Part shown: positions 1-5,480 of the stretch, in pieces | Layout: each line of letters starts with the position of its first letter | How positions within the stretch are numbered: the first letter of the stretch is position 1 | NCBI GenBank assembly: GCA_964510225.1 | Contig: CAZEAN010000183.1 | Location: 1-8,488, forward strand | Source of the DNA: CAZEAN01 sp964510225 | GTDB lineage: Bacteria > Planctomycetota > Planctomycetia > Isosphaerales > Isosphaeraceae | Reading direction: 5' to 3' | Length of the DNA stretch: 8,488 bases | Translations under genes and position numbers: made by a program | The notes under the pieces: generated by a model | What the model was told of the DNA's origin: nothing | The model's input: only the letters and a program-made list of their open reading frames with translations | Database searches by the model: none

Positions 1-47
1 GCGGTCAACTGCCACCGCTGCCAGCCAGAGCCAGGGAAATCCGCTGA

Positions 48-236
48 AGGCTTACCAAACCCCTTACAGGGGTAATCGTGGCCCTCCGCGAAGCAATCCA
101 TTACCAATCTGACAGTAGCAAGGCACATCGACGGCTCGCCTCGTTGCTCCGCCGGCAAGGACGCGACGACGAGACCGACGAGGCGTTCCAACGCGCCGAG
201 CATCTCGACGCTTCCCTCGTCCCTTCACGGTTTTGA
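48..236 (+). pseudogene. C-terminal fragment of a TPR-repeat protein
   Basis: The plus-strand frame that ends with TGA at 234-236 reads ALREAIHYQSDSSKAHRRL and continues through LRRQG and AFQRAEHLDA. This fits the tetratricopeptide repeat consensus: the helix A pattern A-H-x-x-L-A-x-x-L-x-x-Q-G-R is followed by the helix B pattern E-A-F-x-x-A-x-x-L-D. It represents half a repeat plus one complete repeat, then a short tail. The same frame has a TGA at 45-47, and the other two frames upstream do not read as TPR. The fragment is therefore either decayed or frameshifted from a gene that begins left of the window. A GTG at 78 could start a 52-residue peptide, but I see no Shine-Dalgarno site before it. 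In planctomycetes such tails often belong to protein kinases or large TPR scaffold proteins; which kind this was cannot be seen. The TPR assignment is fairly sure; the pseudogene status is less so. Confidence 0.55.
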
Positions 237-322
237 CCTAGAAACAGCGATGAACCAGTTCACTCCAGATTAATGGATGGGATGGCAGAGAGAGTCAGGC
301 GACCGTTGCCCCATCACCCCCC

Positions 323-2386
323 TTAGCGGTCGGACTCGGCACCGACTCCGGCGGGTTCATCGCGACTTGAAGACACCGACCGATTCCATACCCATTGGTA
401 AAGATTCCGCGAATCGACATAGCGGGCATCGCTCGACTGGCTTCCGAGGACGGCGATGATGAAACGGTTACCATTATAAGTGCCGGTCGATACGAGGCAG
501 GCACCGGCAGCCGAGGTCGTCCCGGTCTTCACACCGTCGAACCCTTCGATCGGGAGGAGCCGGTTGGTGTTCCGCCAAATCGCGACCCGAGTCTTGTTGT
601 CTTGGTCGATCAGGGTCGACGCATGTTGCCGCGTTGAAACGATCGTCGCGAAGGTCTTGAGCTTGAGCGCTTCGAGGGCAAGCCGTGTCAGATCGAAGGC
701 GCTCGCGTGGTGATCAGGGTGAGTCAGACCATGGGGATTCGTGAAGTGCGTTGACTTCAGTCCCAGCTCTGCAGCGGTCCGGTTCATCGCGGCAACAAAG
801 CGATCGAGGGGATCTAACTCGTCCGGCTGATCTTCCGGGGCACCGAGTCGTGCGCCGAAGTGCTCAGCCAAGGCGACCGAGGCGTCATTTCCGGAAGGCA
901 GCAAGAGTCCATAGAGCAATTCGCCCACCGGAACCCTTTCCCCGCTCCGGACCCCTGCCGTCGAGCCAACCGTCTGATCCGCGCGGCTGGAGAAGGTCAC
1001 CACTTCATCGAGAATCTCCGGGTCTTCCTCAGCCAGCGTTAAAACAAGATAAGCCGTCATGATCTTGGTCGTACTCGCCATCGCCAGCGGCGCTTCTTGG
1101 TCAGATCCGGCGACCAAGTTCCCTGTCGTTGCATCAAGGATTGCCCACGCTTTAGCGGTCACTTGAGGAGGGCCGTCGAGTGGGTCCAAGGGCCGCTTCG
1201 ATAAGACCTCGGCGTTGATCACCTCCGTCGAAGGCTCCGTTTCTTTCGATCCGTCGGGCGGTGGTCCGAGCGCCGTTCGAGTCGCGCTGTCGAAAGTCCC
1301 TGACTCGGGGAGGTCGTTCTCACGTTGAAACCTGACTAAGGCGGCTTGGGTCAGTGGTCCAAAGTCGCCATCGACGGTAAGATTCGGCGACGGTTTCAGT
1401 TGTGCATTCAAGGCGCGTTGGAATCCCTCAATCTCCGGTCCCATCGCCCCGATCTTGATCGGCTCCCCTCCTTCTAGGAGTTCTTGGGTGGAAGGGAGTT
1501 GGTTGAAATGGTTGTAAACCTCTTGAGCGACTCGGGCGATAAAGCGTTCTCCGGCGTTATCAGCGGCCCAGCGACGGTCCTCGTTCTTGGTGGTGAGAAC
1601 ACAGAGTGCGACCGGTCCGCCAGGTGTCTCGATAATTCCACCCGACGTCCGAGCATCGGTAACCGCGCCGGTCTTATGAGCGACCTTTGTTCCTGCGGGT
1701 AGATAACGCTTAAAGAGCTTGTCATCCTGGCAATTCAGCAAGTGCTCAAACATAGCGTCCGATGTCGCTTCATCGACGATCTTCCGCTCGTGGAGCATCG
1801 CGAGGAGTGCTACGATATCATCGGCGGTTGTACTCCCAAGGCCGAACTCTTCGCTTCGCTCGGGGAAGATCGAAGTGTCGCGTCGGAAGACTTTGGAGTG
1901 GATCTTCGAGTTCGGGAAGCCCATTGCTTCCATCGTTTTCGCCGTCGCGTCGAGACCAATCGCATCAAGCACGTAATTCGTCGCGGTGTTATCGGAATAC
2001 GCGATCATCAGCCGGATCATGTCGCGGAGTGGGATCGTTGCCCCTTCCGAGAAGTGGGTCGTGAGGATTCCCGAGCCAGGAACCTTTTCCTCATCATTGA
2101 GGGTGACCAGTTCATTCAGATCGATCTTCCCTTCCGCATCCTGTCGGTATGCTTCAATCATCACGGGGAACTTGATCAAGCTCGCGGTCGGCATGGGGAT
2201 ATCAGCGCGATAGCGGTAAGATTCCCCTGTTTCCAAGTGTTTCACCGCAACCGCAACCTCTCCCCGGTGCGACTCAATCAATGGCATGAGATGCGATTCG
2301 AGCGACCCCGCCCGGACCATCTGCGGAGCCAAGAGCAGGCAGAGCCCACAAAGACCAAGCTGAACCAACGGTGTCCGAATATTCAT
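323..2386 (-). CDS. Exported class A beta-lactamase-like / PG-binding / D-Ala-D-Ala carboxypeptidase (S11) fusion
   Basis: This 687-residue protein carries two serine acyl-enzyme domains that act on D-Ala-D-Ala-type substrates at the cell wall. Residues 1-26 form a Sec signal peptide (cleavage after VRA). Residues about 30-295 form a beta-lactamase2-type domain with S69-L-I-K72, S131-D-N and H-K237-... the HKTG box at 237-240. Residues about 311-374 match PG_binding_1, with the VDGDFGPLT and FQREN motifs. Residues about 410-670 form a peptidase S11 domain with S438-T-T-K441, S498-G-N500 and K620-T-G622. The ATG at 2386 was chosen because the signal peptide follows directly; upstream in-frame codons encode non-signal sequence. 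The lactamase domain has no visible E-x-x-L-N omega-loop motif, so efficient beta-lactam hydrolysis is doubtful, whereas the S11 domain has all three motifs and should trim pentapeptides. The gene stands alone between two non-coding stretches. The domain calls are firm; the biochemical role of the first domain is an inference. Confidence 0.93.
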   Translation of the reverse strand: MNIRTPLVQLGLCGLCLLLAPQMVRAGSLESHLMPLIESHRGEVAVAVKHLETGESYRYRADIPMPTASLIKFPVMIEAYRQDAEGKIDLNELVTLNDEEKVPGSGILTTHFSEGATIPLRDMIRLMIAYSDNTATNYVLDAIGLDATAKTMEAMGFPNSKIHSKVFRRDTSIFPERSEEFGLGSTTADDIVALLAMLHERKIVDEATSDAMFEHLLNCQDDKLFKRYLPAGTKVAHKTGAVTDARTSGGIIETPGGPVALCVLTTKNEDRRWAADNAGERFIARVAQEVYNHFNQLPSTQELLEGGEPIKIGAMGPEIEGFQRALNAQLKPSPNLTVDGDFGPLTQAALVRFQRENDLPESGTFDSATRTALGPPPDGSKETEPSTEVINAEVLSKRPLDPLDGPPQVTAKAWAILDATTGNLVAGSDQEAPLAMASTTKIMTAYLVLTLAEEDPEILDEVVTFSSRADQTVGSTAGVRSGERVPVGELLYGLLLPSGNDASVALAEHFGARLGAPEDQPDELDPLDRFVAAMNRTAAELGLKSTHFTNPHGLTHPDHHASAFDLTRLALEALKLKTFATIVSTRQHASTLIDQDNKTRVAIWRNTNRLLPIEGFDGVKTGTTSAAGACLVSTGTYNGNRFIIAVLGSQSSDARYVDSRNLYQWVWNRSVSSSRDEPAGVGAESDR

Positions 2387-3141
2387 GGTGGCTGTTTCCC
2401 GATCGTAGTTGAACCGAACTGAGTTCCTCGCCAATTGATCGCCATCGTCGCGATACCAACCGGGAGATGCAAGCAAGAGCCACACACAGAGTTCGGGCAC
2501 ACCAAAGTTCAACTCGCCGGGGCGTTGGCCTCTGCTGTGTTCGTGCAATCGACTCTGTCATCCATCGAAGCAACTAATACTCAAATGGGCACTTTAGCGA
2601 TTTCGACCAAACGTTGACTCCAGTCTCTTAGTTCAGGACAACGTAAAGGAGACTTGTGGGGAATTCAGGGGCAACAAGACAAGATTTTCGTATCCGAATC
2701 GGACGATCCAAAGCCTGAAGGTGATTGCCCCGTAGGTTCAGATCCCGTTCGGTTCTTAGCACTAGTTACAACTGTAGTACCAAGCAGGAATAACTGGGAA
2801 TCGCTTGTAAACCAGTATCGTAAGCCGTCTCGGAAACAAAATCCCAGGAACGGGCCCTTGAGATGATTTCCGGGATTCATGGGCTCTCGGCATAACGAGG
2901 AGCGCGGGCCTGTCGGCCGCAAATTGTAAGACTTTCAGCATTTCGCCGACTGGTCTCGACCGTCGAGGGTTATGAATCAGAGAGAAATTACCAATCAAAC
3001 GTCGAAATCAGAACCTCAATATTTCGCCGGGTGAGAATAGGCTCGTTCATTTTCCTAAGCCATTGGTTGTGTCAACGATTCGTTTGGAGCAACTTTTAAC
3101 AGAAGCGGCAAAATGTAAAGAGTCTCGGACGGCAAGTTCCG
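2387..3141. other. 755-bp stretch without a convincing gene
   Basis: This interval separates the peptidoglycan-enzyme gene from the SRPBCC gene. It is visibly richer in A and T than the flanking genes. It contains only short open frames on both strands, none with a family signature, a start-site Shine-Dalgarno or a signal peptide. I see no tRNA, rRNA or terminator with a T-run. The upstream part (2387-2550) should hold the promoter of the gene starting at 2386, but no convincing -35/-10 pair stands out. An interrupted inverted repeat at 2840-2877 is the only clear structure. Confidence 0.6.
2840..2877. repeat. Interrupted inverted repeat in the gene-free stretch
   Basis: AATCCC at 2840-2845 pairs with GGGATT at 2872-2877. 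After one bulged A, GGAA at 2847-2850 pairs with TTCC at 2868-2871. The 17-nt loop contains the palindrome GGGCCC. No T-run follows on either strand, so it is not a typical intrinsic terminator. It could be an RNA hairpin, an operator or a remnant of a mobile-element end. The pairing is seen directly; the function is unknown. Confidence 0.4.
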
Positions 3142-3624
3142 TCAACCGAGCGACTTGGCGAATTCAACGAGCTGGTCCAAAGCCGTTCCCCAACCATCAA
3201 GAAATCCCATGTCTTCATGTTCTTTTCTACTTTCCTCGTTGGCATGCATTGCTATCGCTCTGTAGCGAGTTCCGTTACCTTCCGGCTCGAACATGACCGC
3301 GACCGTCATGAATGGTTTGGACTTGGGGCGAAAGCCGGGACCCAGTGCGTCAGTGAAGGACACTTTGCGGTTTTCGACGACTTCGAGGTAGCACCCCGGG
3401 TCGGGAGGCATCACCTCACCGTCAGGCGAACGCATCGTTGTGCTGAAGACGCCACCCGGCTTGAGGTCGATTTCGCAGTCGACCGTTTCCCAGGGTCTAG
3501 GTGTGAACCATTGCTTGAGATGCTCAGGCACGGTCCATGCCTTCCACAGGAGCTCGGGTCGTACGTCGACGACCCGCTCCAAGACGAGGTCGAGGTCAGG
3601 ATCGATGGTATGAAAGTCATTCAT
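3142..3624 (-). CDS. SRPBCC / AHSA1-like domain protein
   Basis: This is a 160-residue cytoplasmic protein without signal peptide or membrane segment. The N-terminal part shows the family pattern: ERVVDVRPELLWKAWT at 16-31 is followed by the tryptophan-rich EHLKQWF at 34-40, LKPGGVF at 54-60 and a central strand region with the motif G-x-Y-L-E-V-V-E-x-x-R around 77-86. The C-terminal long helix starts near GWGTALDQL (144-152). SRPBCC proteins of this type enclose a hydrophobic ligand cavity; the ligand here is unknown. The ATG at 3624 overlaps the end of the ArsR-type gene by 8 nt and has GGAG at 3632-3635, seven bases upstream, so translation is probably coupled. The length is normal for the family. 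The pairing with an ArsR-type regulator is a well-known arrangement and suggests co-regulation by it. A role as Hsp90 activator should not be inferred from the domain name. Confidence 0.88.
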   Translation of the reverse strand: MNDFHTIDPDLDLVLERVVDVRPELLWKAWTVPEHLKQWFTPRPWETVDCEIDLKPGGVFSTTMRSPDGEVMPPDPGCYLEVVENRKVSFTDALGPGFRPKSKPFMTVAVMFEPEGNGTRYRAIAMHANEESRKEHEDMGFLDGWGTALDQLVEFAKSLG

Positions 3625-3913
3625 CCTTGTTCTCCATTGATTCGACGTAGGCATCGAGCTGGTCCAATCGCTTCTGCCACAGCTCATGCTGCCTGTCTAG
3701 CCAATCCGACGTTTGCTCGAGGTGTCGGGTCCTGACACGGAACGTTCGGCTCCGCCCTTGCTTCCGGGATTCGACGAGACCGGATTCTTCCAACACACGG
3801 AGGTGTTGGTGAAAGGATGGCATCGCCAACTTGATTTGGGATGTCAATTCCACCTTCCGAATTGCCGGCGAAGTAGCATGGCGGAAGACAGATTTCCTGA
3901 CGCTGCCGGACAA
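3617..3913 (-). CDS. ArsR-type winged-helix repressor, N-terminus questionable
   Basis: This is a 98-residue DNA-binding protein. The recognition helix region MPSFHQHLRVLEESGLV spans residues 31-47, the wing (SRKQGRSRTFRV) 49-60, and a long amphipathic C-terminal helix with W71, W79 and RLDQLDAYVE follows. This matches ArsR-like regulators encoded next to SRPBCC proteins. There is no cysteine, so classical thiolate metal sensing is excluded. The start is problematic. In this frame the only start-like codon after the TGA at 3929-3931 is a TTG at 3911-3913, with no Shine-Dalgarno site. Relatives begin earlier, with a first helix resembling x-A-L-S-D-P-T-R-R. The codons between the TGA and the TTG (K-P-I-P-S) and those after it fit that helix. 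An ATG at 3930-3932 lies one base out of frame. A single-base insertion near 3920-3930 would explain this, so the gene may be frameshifted, or the sequence may hold an error. Confidence 0.72.
   Translation of the reverse strand: MSGSVRKSVFRHATSPAIRKVELTSQIKLAMPSFHQHLRVLEESGLVESRKQGRSRTFRVRTRHLEQTSDWLDRQHELWQKRLDQLDAYVESMENKDE
3632..3635 (-). promoter_or_regulatory. Ribosome binding site of the SRPBCC gene
   Basis: GGAG lies seven bases before the ATG at 3624 and inside the last codons of the ArsR-type gene. It supports the choice of this start over upstream in-frame codons and the idea of translational coupling across the 8-nt overlap. Confidence 0.6.
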
Positions 3914-3991
3914 TGATGGAATTGGTTTTCATACGCAATTCCAATGGTCGTTCTAACTTGGTCCATGATTGCACTGCGTTTCACCCCAACT

Positions 3992-5422
3992 CTATTGCGG
4001 TGGTTCGTAAGGGTCCAGCGTGCCAGTCGGAATCGGCGGATGCTCTTTGAGCGAGGCAACGTGTTTCTCTAGCTGAGGCAGCGCGGCCTTCGGCACCCAG
4101 GTGTGAGGAAAGAGCACATTGTCACGCTCGAGGGGGTCGTTCAAAAGGTTGTAGGCGCGGGGCATGGTGTATTCACGCAACACGCCATTCCATCCTGTTT
4201 GTTCTTTGAAATGCAGTTTCCAGTTTCGCCATTTCACCCCAAAAACGTCGTTCCCCATGTAGACAATGAAACCATCGCGACCGGATTTCTTCGTCCGTCC
4301 GAGAAAGAACTCCGCCATGTCGATACCATCGATCACGCGATCATCGGGGACATCTGCTCCCGCAATCTTGCCAAGCGTTGGGAACAAATCCATCTCGTGC
4401 ACAATCTCGTCACTCTCCCGGCCCGCTTCGATCTTGCCCGGCCAGCGGATCGCAAACGGCACACGCAACGCACCTTCGTATCCCGTGAAGAGGGTCGAAC
4501 GCCATGGCCCTGAAGAACCGTGGACCGCTGTTTCCACGGTCATGGACGTTTCCCCGGCACTCAGCGACTCAGGTCCATTGTCGGCGGTGAAGATGAAAAT
4601 CGTGTCTTCGGCGATGCCAAGATCCTCGACCGTGTCAAGCAGCTCACCAACATAGCTGTCAACCTGCATCAGCAGATCAGCCCAAACACCATTGCCGGAT
4701 TTCCCCTTGAAGTCCGGATGGGGCATGGTCGGAAAATGGGTTGCCGTGTAGGGGAGGTAGATGAAGAATGGCCTCTTTGCTTGATTTTGCTTCTTCATGA
4801 ACTTGATCGCGCGGTCGGTCAAGTCACGGTCAATTAGCGGGCGGTAATCAAGGCGATAGGGGCGAACCTTTTTCGGCACGCCGCCTTTCTTTCCGTCCAT
4901 CACGAAGGTCTCCGGGAGCCCGCTCTCGGCAAAGCCTGGTAACGATGAATAGACCGACTCGTCGGTAGAGTTGGGGACACCGTACCATTCATCAAAACCC
5001 TGGTCGGTTGGAAAGCGTCCGGGTGTTCGGCCAAGATGCCACTTTCCATACATGCCCGTGGCATACCCAACCTCGGACAACATTTCCGCCATGGTCACCT
5101 CCCATTGCACGAGGCCGTAAACGCCTTCTTCAAGAGGGACCGTCCCGTTGCCACTGCGGATCGCGTATCGTCCGGTCATGATGGCCGAACGAGATGGCGT
5201 GCATTGCACCTCGACATTGAAATTCTTCAGGCACAGGCCTTCACTCGCCAACTTGTCAAGCCGCGGCGTCGGTGCTCCCCGAATAATGCCTCCACCATTG
5301 AAGCCAGGCTCGCCCCAACCAAAGTTGTCCATGAAGACCAGGACAATGTTGGGCTTATCCTGTCCGACCGATGTTTGCGTCAGTAACCACAGAAACAACA
5401 GGCCTAGTGATACTCGAGACAT
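3992..5422 (-). CDS. Secreted sulfatase (family S1), short form
   Basis: This 476-residue hydrolase should cleave sulfate esters outside the cytoplasm. Residues 1-20 form a signal peptide (cleavage likely after SVG, before QDKPN). The metal-binding strand NIVLVFMDNFGWG holds D32 and N33. The formylglycine signature C74-T-P-S-R78 is followed by SAIMTGRY. KWHLG lies at 127-131, H229 in the THFP motif, and D281-N282 in TADNG. WPG (327-329) and the C-terminal LLNDPLERDN (426-435) are typical of the family. The length fits single-domain S1 sulfatases. The ATG at 5422 was chosen because AGAGGA precedes it at 5427-5432; a TTG five codons upstream lacks such a site. The usual DD pair reads DN here. 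The cysteine-type signature implies maturation by a formylglycine-generating enzyme encoded elsewhere. The gene follows the larger sulfatase by 58 bp on the same strand, so they are probably co-transcribed. The substrate (sulfated glycan or other ester) cannot be told from the sequence. Confidence 0.95.
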   Translation of the reverse strand: MSRVSLGLLFLWLLTQTSVGQDKPNIVLVFMDNFGWGEPGFNGGGIIRGAPTPRLDKLASEGLCLKNFNVEVQCTPSRSAIMTGRYAIRSGNGTVPLEEGVYGLVQWEVTMAEMLSEVGYATGMYGKWHLGRTPGRFPTDQGFDEWYGVPNSTDESVYSSLPGFAESGLPETFVMDGKKGGVPKKVRPYRLDYRPLIDRDLTDRAIKFMKKQNQAKRPFFIYLPYTATHFPTMPHPDFKGKSGNGVWADLLMQVDSYVGELLDTVEDLGIAEDTIFIFTADNGPESLSAGETSMTVETAVHGSSGPWRSTLFTGYEGALRVPFAIRWPGKIEAGRESDEIVHEMDLFPTLGKIAGADVPDDRVIDGIDMAEFFLGRTKKSGRDGFIVYMGNDVFGVKWRNWKLHFKEQTGWNGVLREYTMPRAYNLLNDPLERDNVLFPHTWVPKAALPQLEKHVASLKEHPPIPTGTLDPYEPPQ

Positions 5423-5426
5423 GAAT

Positions 5427-5432
5427 TCCTCT
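5427..5432 (-). promoter_or_regulatory. Ribosome binding site of the short sulfatase
   Basis: AGAGGA lies four bases before the ATG at 5420-5422. It decides the start in favour of this ATG over the in-frame TTG at 5435-5437. Confidence 0.6.
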
Positions 5433-5480
5433 GTCAATCGAAGCTACCGTGGAGCCGCCCCGGACTTACCCGTGAAATGA

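Noticed and set aside
323..2386. Annotating the gene as an acquired beta-lactam resistance determinant
   Set aside because: The first domain lacks the omega-loop glutamate motif and is fused to wall-binding and carboxypeptidase domains, which fits a cell-wall role better.
1742..2422. Plus-strand open frame of 226 codons opposite the lactamase-like domain
   Set aside because: It is an antisense shadow of a confirmed gene, with no motif of its own.
2736..2752. GGTTCAGATCCC resembling the T-arm of a tRNA
   Set aside because: The loop bases do not fit (G instead of the invariant A58), and no acceptor or anticodon arm can be folded around it.
2665..2998. Two overlapping minus-strand frames of 78 and 85 codons and a plus-strand frame of 70 codons in the gene-free stretch
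   Set aside because: No recognisable domain, no Shine-Dalgarno site, and the frames overlap each other; none is better supported than the rest.
3128..3143. GACGG / CCGTC small inverted repeat at the end of the SRPBCC gene as a terminator
   Set aside because: A five-base stem that overlaps the stop codon with no T-run following is too weak.
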